From assembly GCF_905479755.1 (NCBI RefSeq), contig NZ_CAJQNT010000003.1:1-64000 (forward strand): 64,000 nt of DNA. Direction: 5' to 3'. A program made the translations under genes and the position numbers. The first letter of the stretch is position 1. Each line of letters opens with the position of its first letter. The DNA is from an uncultured Schumannella sp. (GTDB lineage Bacteria > Actinomycetota > Actinomycetes > Actinomycetales > Microbacteriaceae). The notes beneath the pieces are model-generated. The model made no database searches. It saw nothing but the letters and a program-made list of their open reading frames with translations, and had not been told where the DNA came from. Shown in pieces: positions 1 through 11,653 of the stretch.

Positions 1-2693
<2,693 letters not shown>

Positions 2694-2724
2694 GGATGAC
2701 TCCACTCCTCGTGCGGGGCACGAC

Positions 2725-2777
2725 GGCGCCCGCCGTTACCAGCGCGTAACTCTAGCAATGGTAGTGCGGCGGGCGCC
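2725..2777 (-). terminator. Stem-loop downstream of hpf, possible terminator
   Basis: A perfect 11-bp inverted repeat, GGCGCCCGCCG at 2725-2735 and CGGCGGGCGCC at 2767-2777, lies just after the hpf stop and before secA. The 31-base loop contains a second small inverted repeat (GTTAC...GTAAC). There is no clear T-run on the transcribed side, so intrinsic termination is uncertain; it could be an attenuating or RNA-stabilising hairpin. Confidence 0.4.
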
Positions 2778-2812
2778 TGAGGCTCGGCTGTGCGCGGAGC
2801 GGCGGAGAAAAC

Positions 2813-3490
2813 CTAGCGCCGCCGGGCGCGGGCCTTCGCCAACTCATCGGTGCCGGTGGACTCCTCGTCGAGCGCGATCACGCCGTAGTCCCAACCCGTG
2901 CGCCGGTAGACGACGCTCGCGCGATCGGTTTCGGCGTCGATGAACAGGAAGAAGTCGTGCCCGACCAGCTCCATCCGGTCCAGCGCCTCGGCGGAGGTCA
3001 TCCGCTCGGCGGGGAAGACCTTGCGCCGGATCACGACCGGACTCCAGTCCTCCTCGTCCTCCGCCTCGACCGTGGGGATCGCGCCGGTTGCGACCCGCTC
3101 GAGCGTGGCAACACTCGCGGGCACCACATCGCCGACACGGCCGTTGCTCGCCGCCTCTCCGATCGACGGGGGGCGGTGCTGGCCGCGGTGCACCTTCTTG
3201 CGGTCCTTGGCCTGGCGGATCCGCTCGACGAGCTTGTCGAAAGCGAGGTCGAACGCCGCGTACTTGTCGGCCGCGGACGCCTCGGCCCGCACCAGCGGAC
3301 CGGGGCCGATCAGGGTGATCTCCACACGATCATCGCCCGAGGTCCCTCGCGATTCGTGGTGCCGAACCAGCTTGATTTCGAGGGCGAGTGCTCGCTCGGC
3401 GAGCTTCTCGATCTTCTCGGACTTCTCCGTCGCGTAGTCCTCGAAACGATCGGGGACTTCTACTCCGCGGCCGGTGATCGTGATGTCCAT
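2813..3490 (-). CDS. hpf: Long-form ribosome hibernation promoting factor
   Basis: The 225-residue protein has the HPF/RaiA fold at residues 1-100 (starting MDITITGRGVEV) that binds the 30S decoding centre. After a variable linker comes the C-terminal dimerisation domain at about 165-215 (DWSPVVIRRKVF, MELVGHDFFLF, YRRTGWDYGVI). The long form makes 100S disomes without RMF, which fits a Gram-positive. The ATG at 3490 follows GGAGGGTCCC. It sits between comF and secA, as in other actinobacteria, with 153 bases upstream that probably carry its own promoter. Confidence 0.95.
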   Translation of the reverse strand: MDITITGRGVEVPDRFEDYATEKSEKIEKLAERALALEIKLVRHHESRGTSGDDRVEITLIGPGPLVRAEASAADKYAAFDLAFDKLVERIRQAKDRKKVHRGQHRPPSIGEAASNGRVGDVVPASVATLERVATGAIPTVEAEDEEDWSPVVIRRKVFPAERMTSAEALDRMELVGHDFFLFIDAETDRASVVYRRTGWDYGVIALDEESTGTDELAKARARRR

Positions 3491-3643
3491 GGGACCCTCC
3501 AGTCAGTTGACACTCGGGTCGCACGGTCTCGCGCGACCCGTTCAGACCGGGGCACCAGGGGGAGCCCCGTGTCTTGCTCGGCGCTTCTCCCGTCAGGCGT
3601 TTGAGCGCCTTTGGCCCCACCGTAGTCCCGAGCGCGCGGGTTG

Positions 3644-4366
3644 TCACCCGTGTGTCGGTGGGAGTTCGGTGGGTGTCTCCTTTCGATTCGGCATGCGTCG
3701 CGGCGTGGCCGCCAGAACGGCCGCCGCGACCACCGTCGCGCCCGCGAGTTCGAGTTCGCGGGTGGCCTCGCGCAGGGTCGCGCCGGTCGTGACGACGTCG
3801 TCGATCAGCACCACGCGACACCCGCGTGCGCGGCGCGTGGCACGAAAAGCGCCCCGGACGTTCTCGGCCCGCTCGGTCGCGCCGACCGACTTCTGAGCAC
3901 CGCGACGGACGTGCGGCACCGCCTCCAGCAGGCGCACCCCGCGCACTCCGACCGCTTGCGCGAGCCGTTCCACCGGTCGGAATCCCCGACGCCGCCGCGC
4001 CCGCGCACTCGCCGGGATCGGGCACAGCACGAGCGTCTCGTCGCCCCCGCCGCCCGCGCGCGCCACCCGCAGGGCGCCCTCCAGCGCCGTCGCGAAGATG
4101 GGCGCGAGCGCCCGCGCGAGACCGGGCCGGTCTCCGTCTTTGAAGGCCAGGACGACCGCCCGCAGTTCGCGCTCGTACCTCGCCCCGGCGATCACCGGCG
4201 GCTCGCCGGGCAGGACGATCGGGTCCGGGCGCAGCGCCGCGCGGCAGTCCGCACACACCTCGCGATCGGGGTGGCCGCACCCGGCGCACTCGACCGGCAG
4301 AACGAGCGCGACGGCGTCGCGCAGCGCCTCGAGAAGTCGCGCGTCGCCGCGCCGCACAGATGCCAC
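3644..4366 (-). CDS. comF: ComF family phosphoribosyltransferase-like protein
   Basis: A 240-residue protein with an N-terminal zinc-finger-like Cys set (C27, C30, C38, C41) and a C-terminal type I phosphoribosyltransferase domain whose PRPP loop is DDVVTTGAT at about 189-197. ComF proteins assist uptake of single-stranded DNA in naturally competent bacteria, but in most actinobacteria no competence role is shown. The listed start is GTG at 4366; another GTG three codons in (4357) has better spacing from GAGG. It is the last gene of the mtrA-mtrB-lpqB-comF run. Confidence 0.9.
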   Translation of the reverse strand: MASVRRGDARLLEALRDAVALVLPVECAGCGHPDREVCADCRAALRPDPIVLPGEPPVIAGARYERELRAVVLAFKDGDRPGLARALAPIFATALEGALRVARAGGGGDETLVLCPIPASARARRRRGFRPVERLAQAVGVRGVRLLEAVPHVRRGAQKSVGATERAENVRGAFRATRRARGCRVVLIDDVVTTGATLREATRELELAGATVVAAAVLAATPRRMPNRKETPTELPPTHG

Positions 4367-4429
4367 CTCGCCAGTGTCGTCGCGCGCGCCGGCGCCCGGC
4401 TCCGCCCAGGGCGCGGCCTGGGGAGAGCG

Positions 4430-6100
4430 CTACTGCTGCGTCGCGAGGAAGGAGGCGCGCAGCCCCGTGTCGAGCCAGCTCGAGTCGCCGCTCGGCCGAT
4501 ACACGATGCCGTCGGCATCGAGCACGCGGATTCCTTCGACGCCGTTCCCGCCGACCACCTGCTCTCCGTTCTCGAGCGAACCGAGGTTCGTCAGGCGCCC
4601 GCCGAGGGTCGCCGTGGAGACCGTGGTGGTGGTGCCCGCGCGGCTAAGCAGCGCGATCGTGGTCCCGTCGACCCAGGACAGGTCGAGCAGTTCGCCGCTG
4701 CCGATCGAAACGAGCGTCGACTCCACGATCGCGATCGGAGCCCCCTCGGCGTCGCGAACGATGCCCGCCACGACCAGCCGCGATCCGTCATCCGTCGCGA
4801 CCGCGAAGACGGCCCGGGTGCCATCGCGCGACACCTCGACCCCGATCACGCGCCCCTCGATCCCGATGCCGATCGGCAAGGAGGCTCCACTCGGCGAGAT
4901 CACGAACAGCCGCTCCAACTGAGTCGCGGGGCCGGTCCAGATGTAGCCCCACGGGTCGACCGTCGGCGCGATGAAGCCGGTTCCCGGCACGACCAGTTCC
5001 ACGCCGTCCGCGGTCACCCGGCTCACACCCTCGGCGGTGAGCACCGCGACGGTCGACCGATCGCGGCTCACGCTCGCCGCGGTCGCTCCGAGCTCGTCGA
5101 TCGCGGTGCCGATCTCGTCCAGCGGACGCACCTCCGACTCGCCGATCGAACCGAACGCGCCGGCGAGCATCCCCACCGGAATCGGGTCGACCTGCAGGAA
5201 GCGGTCGGCGCTGCCGCCCACCTCGGAAATCTCGGCGGGGAACCCCCCGGAGACGACCGCCGCGCTGTGCACATCGCTCAAGGAGCCGAGACTCGCGGTG
5301 AGCTGTTGCAGGATGCGCCACTGGGTGGCGCTGGAGACCGCAAGGATGTCGGAACTCAGGGTGACGGTCGCCGTGCCCGAATCGATCTCGACGCTCTCGA
5401 TCCGCTCCAGCCCGTTGGGGACCGCCGTGAGCACCGCTCCGGACTCGAGCAGCGACGACTGCCCCGCGATGAGCTCGTCGACGATCCGGTTGGCGATCGT
5501 GCGGGAGACCAGGAACCACCTCAGCTCGGGCACCAGGAACCGGAAGTCGGGCGAGAAATAGTAGAGCTCGACCGGTTCGAACAAGAGCTCGAAGAAGGTC
5601 GGCGACAGCACCGTGCCGTCGGGCGCCGCCGAAATGCGCCACTCGCCGTCGACCTGCTCGAACTCGAAGGCCAGCTGGCGACTCGACCCGGCGCCGGCCA
5701 GGTCGTAGCGTCCCGCCGAGTCGACCTCGGCGGTCACCTCGAGGCTCACCTGGAGGCCGCTCGCCGTGTCGGTCGGCACGACGGCCGAGCTGCTCACCAG
5801 GACTCCCGCGTTCGGCCGCCACTCGGCCGCGAAGTCGTCGGTCAGGTACTCGGCCGCGACGGCGTAGCTGTTCTGGGGGCCGCGACCGGCCCGCAGGAAC
5901 CCGACGAGGATCTCGCGTTGCGTCGCCCCGGCGGCCGGACCCTCGGGAACCGGCAAGAGCTCTTCGGATTCCCCCTCGTCGGGGATCGCGACCGTGCTGA
6001 CGCCGCTGGAATCCGGAATGCGCACGCACCCCGCGAGCACGCCGACGACGGCGAGCGCGACGAGCGCGCGCCACCACCAGCGCGACCGGACGCCGCTCAT
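4430..6100 (-). CDS. lpqB: Lipoprotein LpqB, MtrAB-associated, GerMN domain
   Basis: The chosen ATG at 6100 overlaps the mtrB stop (ATGA) and gives 556 residues with a clear lipoprotein signal: a hydrophobic helix ending in lipobox LAGC with C25. A GerMN-type domain lies in the middle (about 180-320), followed by a beta-propeller-like C-terminal part. LpqB is an extracytoplasmic partner of the MtrB sensor kinase in mycobacteria and Streptomyces. A longer reading to 6241 adds 47 Arg-rich residues inside mtrB and would hide the signal peptide, so it was not used. Confidence 0.94.
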   Translation of the reverse strand: MSGVRSRWWWRALVALAVVGVLAGCVRIPDSSGVSTVAIPDEGESEELLPVPEGPAAGATQREILVGFLRAGRGPQNSYAVAAEYLTDDFAAEWRPNAGVLVSSSAVVPTDTASGLQVSLEVTAEVDSAGRYDLAGAGSSRQLAFEFEQVDGEWRISAAPDGTVLSPTFFELLFEPVELYYFSPDFRFLVPELRWFLVSRTIANRIVDELIAGQSSLLESGAVLTAVPNGLERIESVEIDSGTATVTLSSDILAVSSATQWRILQQLTASLGSLSDVHSAAVVSGGFPAEISEVGGSADRFLQVDPIPVGMLAGAFGSIGESEVRPLDEIGTAIDELGATAASVSRDRSTVAVLTAEGVSRVTADGVELVVPGTGFIAPTVDPWGYIWTGPATQLERLFVISPSGASLPIGIGIEGRVIGVEVSRDGTRAVFAVATDDGSRLVVAGIVRDAEGAPIAIVESTLVSIGSGELLDLSWVDGTTIALLSRAGTTTTVSTATLGGRLTNLGSLENGEQVVGGNGVEGIRVLDADGIVYRPSGDSSWLDTGLRASFLATQQ

Positions 6101-7713
6101 GTCGACACCTCGCCCTCGCCGAGCGGGCGCAACTCGATCGTGTCGCCGGGCGGCAGATCGAGCGGCGAGCCGAGAACGCGATCTCCGGGCGTGCGCGGCA
6201 GGGTCAGCCGGAAGCAGGTTCCCTCGCCGGGCTCGCTCCACACCTCGAGAACTCCCTCGTGGAGCACCGCGTCCTCGAGCGAGATCGCCAACCCGAGGCC
6301 GGTACCCCCGGTGCGTCGCTGACGGGAGGGGTCGGCTCGCCAGAAGCGGTCGAAGACCCGATCGAGCTGCTCGACCTCCATCCCGACGCCGAAGTCGCGC
6401 ACGGCGATCGCGATCGCCGTCGCATCGCTGTCGACGTAGGCGACGATCGGTCGCCCCTCGCCGTGATCGATCGCGTTGCCGAACAGGTTCTGCAGGATGC
6501 GGCGGATGCGCCGCGCATCCACCTCGGCCTCGAAGTACCCACCCGGGGCGACCAGGCGGATCTCGCTGCCGCGCTCCGCCGCGAGGGGCGCCATCGCCTC
6601 GATCGCATCCTCGACGAGCCGCACCAGGTTGGTCGGCTCGGTCTCCAGCGTGACGGCGCCGGCGTCGTAGCGACTCATCTCAAGCAGATCGGCCAGGAGC
6701 ACCTCGAAGCGCTCCGTCTGCGCGTGCAAGAGCTCGGCGGTGCGCGCGGTCGCCGGCTCGAACGCGGCCCGCTTGTCGTAGAGCACATCGCCCGCGAGCC
6801 GAATGGTGGTGAGCGGCGTGCGCAACTCGTGCGAGACGTCGCTCACGAAGCGCTGCTGCAATCGCGAGAGCTCGGCCAGCTGCCGGATCTGGCGCTGGAG
6901 GCTGTCGGCCATCCGGTTGAACGAGCGCGCCAGCGTCGCCAGCTCGTCCTGCCCGCGTTCGGGCAGTCGCTCCTCGAGCTGACCGTCGGCGAGCTTCTCA
7001 CTGGTCGCCGCCGCGACGCGGACGGGGCCGACGACGAGACGCACGACGAGGTAGCTGACCGCGCCGATCAGCAGCACGAGCGCGACGCCGCCCACGATGA
7101 GCGTGAGCTGGACGAAGTCGAGGGTGCTCTGCACGTCGGCCAGGTCGTACACGATGTACAGCTGGTACAGCCCGGCCTGGGGTACCGAGAGCAGGCTACC
7201 GACGATGATGCCGGGCGTGGTCTCATCGCCCGTCCCCTCGGGAACCACGATCGACTGCCAGGACAGCTGGATTCCCTCCGACGCGATCGTGCTCTCGCGC
7301 AGTTCGGCGGTGACGAGCGTGTCGCTGAAGTTCGGGCTCTGCGCGCCCTCCAGGAGCACCGGGCCGTCCTGACCGGGGACCCGGAGGAACGCGATGAGCG
7401 GATCACTCGACACGGTGTTGCGCACGGCGAGGATCGCCGACTCCTGCGCCCCGACCAGATCTCCGTCGCTCGTGGACTCGCCGGCCTGGGTGAACTCCTG
7501 CTGCGCCAACAGGGTGGCGCGCCCCGCCTCGTCCAGCAGCAGATCGCGGCGCGACTCGAACAGATTCGAGCGCACGCTCGCGGTAACGAAGAGCCCGATG
7601 ATCGTGACCGCCAGCGTCGACAGCGCGACCGTCAGAAAGATCGTGCGCAGCTGGAGCGATCCGCGCCACCGCCGACCCAGACGCTCGAGCCACTCGCGCC
7701 CGTCGAACCACAC
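6097..7713 (-). CDS. mtrB: Sensor histidine kinase MtrB
   Basis: A 538-residue membrane kinase. TM1 is at about 24-46, an extracytoplasmic sensor region at 50-200, and TM2 at 203-228, followed by a HAMP domain. The HisKA motif SDVSHELRTP puts the phospho-accepting histidine at 295. The ATPase domain carries the N box (NLFGNAIDH), DFGVGM and GGTGLGLAI. It starts with GTG at 7713, nine bases after mtrA stops, and ends in an ATGA overlap with lpqB. It should phosphorylate MtrA to control cell division and cell-wall metabolism genes, as in other actinobacteria. Confidence 0.96.
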   Translation of the reverse strand: MWFDGREWLERLGRRWRGSLQLRTIFLTVALSTLAVTIIGLFVTASVRSNLFESRRDLLLDEAGRATLLAQQEFTQAGESTSDGDLVGAQESAILAVRNTVSSDPLIAFLRVPGQDGPVLLEGAQSPNFSDTLVTAELRESTIASEGIQLSWQSIVVPEGTGDETTPGIIVGSLLSVPQAGLYQLYIVYDLADVQSTLDFVQLTLIVGGVALVLLIGAVSYLVVRLVVGPVRVAAATSEKLADGQLEERLPERGQDELATLARSFNRMADSLQRQIRQLAELSRLQQRFVSDVSHELRTPLTTIRLAGDVLYDKRAAFEPATARTAELLHAQTERFEVLLADLLEMSRYDAGAVTLETEPTNLVRLVEDAIEAMAPLAAERGSEIRLVAPGGYFEAEVDARRIRRILQNLFGNAIDHGEGRPIVAYVDSDATAIAIAVRDFGVGMEVEQLDRVFDRFWRADPSRQRRTGGTGLGLAISLEDAVLHEGVLEVWSEPGEGTCFRLTLPRTPGDRVLGSPLDLPPGDTIELRPLGEGEVST

Positions 7714-7722
7714 GGGGGATGC

Positions 7723-8403
7723 CTAGCTCACGGCGCCCGCGCGGTAGCCGACGCCGCGAACGGTGGTGACGATGCGAGGGTTGTCGGGATCGTGTTCGAC
7801 CTTGGCGCGCAGTCGCTGCACGTGCACGTTCACGAGACGCGTGTCCGCCTTGTAGTGGTAGCCCCACACCTGCTCGAGCAACATTTCGCGGGTGAACACC
7901 TGTTGCGGCTTCGCGGCGAGCGCGAGCAACAGCTGGAACTCCAGCGGGGTCAGCGACAGCTTCTCGTCGCCGCGGCGCACCTCGTGGGCCGCCACATCGA
8001 TCGTGAGGTCGCCGATCTCAACCGTTTCGCTCGTCGTCGGCAGGGTCGGGCGCAGGCGAGTCCGAATGCGCGCGACCAGTTCCTTCGGGTTGAACGGCTT
8101 CACGACGTAGTCGTCGGCACCGCTCTCCAACCCGACGACGACATCCGTCGGCTCGCCCTTCGCGGTGAGCATGATGATCGGCACGCCGCTCTCGGCACGG
8201 ATGCGCGAACACACCTCGATTCCGTCGATGCCCGGGAGCATCAGGTCGAGCAGCACGAGGTCGGGGCGCACCTCCTGGAAGCGGCTGAGCGCCGCCGTGC
8301 CGTCGGCTGCGAACGACGGCTCGAAGCCTTCGCCCCGCAGCACGATGCCGATCATCTCGGCAATCGCCGGGTCGTCGTCGACCACCAGGATGCGCGCGCT
8401 CAT
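7723..8403 (-). CDS. mtrA: Response regulator MtrA (OmpR/PhoB family)
   Basis: A 226-residue regulator: receiver domain at 1-120 with acidic pocket D10-D11, phospho-acceptor D53 (LLDLMLPG) and K102, then an OmpR-type winged helix at about 130-226. The ATG at 8403 is preceded by GCGAGG and starts MSARILVVDDD; upstream in-frame ATGs add 63 unrelated residues and were rejected. It is the first gene of the mtrA-mtrB-lpqB run. The 134-base divergent region to the next gene must hold its promoter. Confidence 0.97.
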   Translation of the reverse strand: MSARILVVDDDPAIAEMIGIVLRGEGFEPSFAADGTAALSRFQEVRPDLVLLDLMLPGIDGIEVCSRIRAESGVPIIMLTAKGEPTDVVVGLESGADDYVVKPFNPKELVARIRTRLRPTLPTTSETVEIGDLTIDVAAHEVRRGDEKLSLTPLEFQLLLALAAKPQQVFTREMLLEQVWGYHYKADTRLVNVHVQRLRAKVEHDPDNPRIVTTVRGVGYRAGAVS

Positions 8404-8473
8404 GAACCTCGCCGATTCCCAAGGCGACCCGGGATTTCGGATCGCGTTGAACTTTCGCCCCAGCGTAGTCGAG

Positions 8474-8493
8474 CGTGAGAACATGAACGTGAG
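8474..8493. repeat. CGTGAG direct repeats in the mtrA divergent region
   Basis: CGTGAG occurs at 8474-8479 and 8488-8493, a 14-base period, in the region between mtrA and the divergent membrane-protein gene. Direct repeats at about this spacing suit dimeric OmpR-type regulators, so MtrA autoregulation is possible, but the sequence is short and untested. Confidence 0.25.
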
Positions 8494-8537
8494 TGTTGCC
8501 CGCATCAGCCGGGATTCTGCCCACGGGAGGGACCGCC

Positions 8538-9731
8538 GTGACCGACGATCATCAGTGGCATGCCCCGGATGCGCCGCGAGACCCGGCGTCATCGCCGTAT
8601 CACGCGGCCCCCGTCGCCTCCGGCGGCGCGAGCGGAAGCGCGCCGGACGCGCCCGCCGCCCCCGCCGGCGCGAACGGCTGGGCGCCGCCGCCGAAGCCGG
8701 GACTCGTGCCGCTGCGGCCGATGACCCTCGGCACGATCCTGGGGACGTCCTTCCAGGTGCTGCGACGCAACCCGAAGCCGACCCTCGGGCCCGCGCTGCT
8801 GATCTCGCTCGCGACCGTGCTGTTCACCCTGTTCGTGACCGGTGGCGTCACCGCGTGGTCGATCGGCCGCATCGAGTCGGCGCAGTCCGACGCGGATGCC
8901 GATGCCCTGCTCGCGGGCGGGGTCGCGCTCGGCGTCGTCGGCATCGTGCTCGCGATGCTGCTGTCGATCATCGGGACGGCGGTGCTGCAGGGCATCATCG
9001 TCGCCGAGGTGGCGCGCGCCACGCTCGGCGAGAAGCTCACCTTCCGCGGGCTGTGGGCGCACCTCCGCGGTCGGGTCGGCGCGCTCATCGGCTGGGCGTT
9101 CCTGCTGTCGGCAGCCCTGATGATCGCGCTGATCGTCGTCGTCGTGGTCGTGGCCGGGCTCAGCCTGCTGGGCGAGGTCGGCATCGCCCTGGGTGTCCTG
9201 GTCGCGGTGCTCGCGGTGCTCGGCGGAGCAGTTCTCGTGGCGTGGCTGTCCACCAAGTTCCTGTTCGTGCCGGCCGCCCTCGTGCTCGAACGCCGCACCC
9301 TGGGTGCCGCGGTCGCGCGGTCGTGGACCCTCATCCGCGGTTCGTTCTGGCGGGTGTTCGGCATCGTGCTGCTCGTCGCCGTGATGCTTTCGATCGCCGG
9401 CCAGGTGGTCACCACTCCGGTGAGCCTGCTGTTCGGGCTCGGCACCACCCTCATCGCCCCCTCCGGGATGGACGAAGCCGGGTTCATCGCGATCACGATC
9501 GTCAGCTACCTCGTGCTCTTCGTGGTCTCGGCCGTCGTCGGCGCGGTCACGCTCGTCGTGCAGACCGCGACCTCGTCGCTGCTCTACCTCGACCTGCGCT
9601 TTCGCACCGAAGGCCTCGACCTCGAGCTCGCCCGGGCGGTGGAGGCGCGCCAGCGCGGCGAGCACCTCACGGACCCGTACGCCGCTCGCCCCCCGGGTTC
9701 GCCGGCCTTCGGCTCGCCGTTCGCGAGCTAA
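8538..9731 (+). CDS. DUF7847-like multi-pass membrane protein
   Basis: A 397-residue integral membrane protein starting at GTG 8538 after GGGAGGGACC. The first 65 residues are Ala/Pro/Gly-rich and likely cytosolic. The rest (about 70-370) has six or so hydrophobic segments and the pattern of the actinobacterial family annotated DUF7847 or 'glycerophosphoryl diester phosphodiesterase membrane domain'; no catalytic phosphodiesterase motif is visible. It leads a run with the DUF4129, DUF4350, MoxR and DUF58 genes, so a role with that module at the membrane is inferred. Confidence 0.8.
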   Translation: MTDDHQWHAPDAPRDPASSPYHAAPVASGGASGSAPDAPAAPAGANGWAPPPKPGLVPLRPMTLGTILGTSFQVLRRNPKPTLGPALLISLATVLFTLFVTGGVTAWSIGRIESAQSDADADALLAGGVALGVVGIVLAMLLSIIGTAVLQGIIVAEVARATLGEKLTFRGLWAHLRGRVGALIGWAFLLSAALMIALIVVVVVVAGLSLLGEVGIALGVLVAVLAVLGGAVLVAWLSTKFLFVPAALVLERRTLGAAVARSWTLIRGSFWRVFGIVLLVAVMLSIAGQVVTTPVSLLFGLGTTLIAPSGMDEAGFIAITIVSYLVLFVVSAVVGAVTLVVQTATSSLLYLDLRFRTEGLDLELARAVEARQRGEHLTDPYAARPPGSPAFGSPFAS

Positions 9732-9734
9732 GGC

Positions 9735-10400
9735 ATGCCTCGAGTGATGACCGTCCGGCCGACGGAGATCCCCGTCGACCCGGACGCACCGGAAGCGCGC
9801 GACTGGCTGGTGCGCGAACTGGCGAACCCGGAGTACGAGGCCGCCCGTCCCACCTGGTTCGATCTGCTCGCCCAACGCGTCCTCGAATGGTTCGACTCCC
9901 TCGCGTTCACCCCCGGCGAGGGCGACGTCCCGTGGTGGCTCGTGATCCTGCTCGCGATCGTGGTGCTCGTCGTGCTGGTCGCCTTCTGGATCTACGGGGC
10001 GCCGCGACGGAACCGGCGCAGCGCCGTCACCGAGTCGCTGTTCGGCGAGGACGACACCCGGGATGCCGCCGCCATCCGTCGCGCCGCCGACGAGGCGGCC
10101 TCGGCGGGAGACTTCGCGCTCGCGATCACCGAGCTGTATCGGGCGCTCGCGCGCGGGCTGAGCGAACGCACGCTCGTGTCGATCTTCCCCGGAACGACAG
10201 CCCACGGCTTCGCCGCCCACGCGGGTGAGGTGTTTCCCGCCGCGCGCGAGGGTCTCGAGTCGAGCGCGCGCGACTTCGACCAGGTGCGCTACCTCGACGA
10301 GCCGGGAACCCGCGCGCAGTGGGAGGCGCTGCGCGCGCTCGAAAACGAGTTGCGTCACACGCGCGTGGCGGTCGCCGAGTCGACGGGGCCGATCGCGTGA
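9735..10400 (+). CDS. DUF4129 domain membrane protein
   Basis: A 221-residue protein with one membrane span at about 67-88 and a C-terminal cytosolic DUF4129 region (about 100-215; ALAITELYRALARGL is typical). It begins three bases after the previous stop; an alternative ATG lies four codons later. The GTG of the next gene overlaps its end (GTGA). DUF4129 proteins accompany MoxR ATPases and DUF58 proteins in many actinobacteria; function is unknown. Confidence 0.88.
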   Translation: MPRVMTVRPTEIPVDPDAPEARDWLVRELANPEYEAARPTWFDLLAQRVLEWFDSLAFTPGEGDVPWWLVILLAIVVLVVLVAFWIYGAPRRNRRSAVTESLFGEDDTRDAAAIRRAADEAASAGDFALAITELYRALARGLSERTLVSIFPGTTAHGFAAHAGEVFPAAREGLESSARDFDQVRYLDEPGTRAQWEALRALENELRHTRVAVAESTGPIA

Positions 10401-11605
10401 GCACCACGACGGCGCCCGAGGTGCTCACCCCCACGCTTCGCACCACCGGCGCGCGAGCGCGATTCTGGATTCTCGGGATCGCCGCGATCGTGCTGGTCGG
10501 GATCGTCATGCTCGTCGCCGAGCGGGGGGTCAGCACCGAGGCGAGCCGACTCGACCCGGACAGCGCCGCTCCGGGCGGCACCCGCGCGCTCGTCGAGGTG
10601 CTCCGCGATCAGGGCGTCGAGGTCCACCTCGTGACGAGCATCACGGAAATGCGGCGCGCCGTCGCCGCCGCGGACAGCGCGACCGTGGTGCTGCACGACC
10701 CCACCGCGATCCTCGATGAGCAGCAGCGTGCGCAGTTCCTGCGGACCGCCGCTCGCCTCGTCGTCCTCGAACCGGGCCTCGCCGCGACGGCCGACCTCGC
10801 CCCCGAGATCGGGCTCGCCGGGAGCGCGCTCGACTCCGAGCAGCGGCTCGACTCCGCGTGCGCGCTGCCCGCGGCGGAGCGGGCGGGCGAGATCCGCGGG
10901 ACCGGATTCGGCTACCGGATCCTCGACGACTCCACGGGAGCCGTCGGCTGCTTCCCCGCCGGGGACGACATCGTGGCGCTCGTCCAGCTCCCTCGCGACA
11001 ACGGCGACCTGGTCATCCTCGGAGCGACCTCGCTGTTGACGAACGAGGAGATCACGCTCGCCGGCAATGCCGCCCTCGCCCTCAACCTGCTCGGCGAGGA
11101 CGCGACGCTCGTCTGGTACGTGCCCGGAGTAGACGACCTCCGCGCGGGCGATGAGCTGCCGTCGATTCTGGATCTCACCGCAACCTGGGCGACCCCGTTG
11201 GCGTTGCTCGCGGTGCTCGTGGTGATCGCGGCCGGCGTCTGGCGCGGCCGCCGCTTCGGACCGCTCGTGCGCGAACGACTGCCGGTGATCGTGCGGTCGA
11301 GCGAAACCATGGAGGGGCGTGCGCGGCTGTACGAGCGCGCCGATGCGCGCCTCCACGCACTGGATGCGCTGCGGATGGCCGCGCTCGGCCGCCTCGCGAC
11401 CCGCGTCGGGCTGTCCCGCCGCGCAACGGTCGACGAGATCGTCGCGGCCGTTGCCTCCCTCACCGGCCGGGATCGATCCCAGCTCCATGATCTGCTCGCG
11501 GGTGCGGCGCCGCACTCCGACGCCGACCTGCTTCGGATCTCGGACGAGCTCGGCCAGCTCGAACGCACCGTCGCCCAGCTCACAACCTCCCCGCCGACGC
11601 GCTGA
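10397..11605 (+). CDS. DUF4350 domain membrane protein
   Basis: A 402-residue protein with the start set at GTG 10397, which overlaps the DUF4129 stop. TM1 is at about 23-43. A luminal domain resembling DUF4350 (GATnase-like fold; RALVEVLRDQGVEVHLV) follows, then a second membrane span near 265-285 and a cytosolic helical tail. An in-frame upstream ATG would lengthen it by 26 residues inside the neighbour and is unlikely. It is probably co-transcribed with the MoxR and DUF58 genes. Confidence 0.87.
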   Translation: MSTTTAPEVLTPTLRTTGARARFWILGIAAIVLVGIVMLVAERGVSTEASRLDPDSAAPGGTRALVEVLRDQGVEVHLVTSITEMRRAVAAADSATVVLHDPTAILDEQQRAQFLRTAARLVVLEPGLAATADLAPEIGLAGSALDSEQRLDSACALPAAERAGEIRGTGFGYRILDDSTGAVGCFPAGDDIVALVQLPRDNGDLVILGATSLLTNEEITLAGNAALALNLLGEDATLVWYVPGVDDLRAGDELPSILDLTATWATPLALLAVLVVIAAGVWRGRRFGPLVRERLPVIVRSSETMEGRARLYERADARLHALDALRMAALGRLATRVGLSRRATVDEIVAAVASLTGRDRSQLHDLLAGAAPHSDADLLRISDELGQLERTVAQLTTSPPTR

Positions 11606-11653
11606 CGCCGCACCAGCACCCCGAACCCGCCTGACCCCGAGAGAATGAGGACC

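Noticed and set aside
3641-6322. 893-residue reading opposite comF, lpqB and the end of mtrB
   Set aside because: Crosses several genes on the other strand that have clear families; typical GC shadow.
7714-7722. Frameshift between mtrA and mtrB
   Set aside because: Both proteins are full length with intact termini; the short gap is a normal operon junction.
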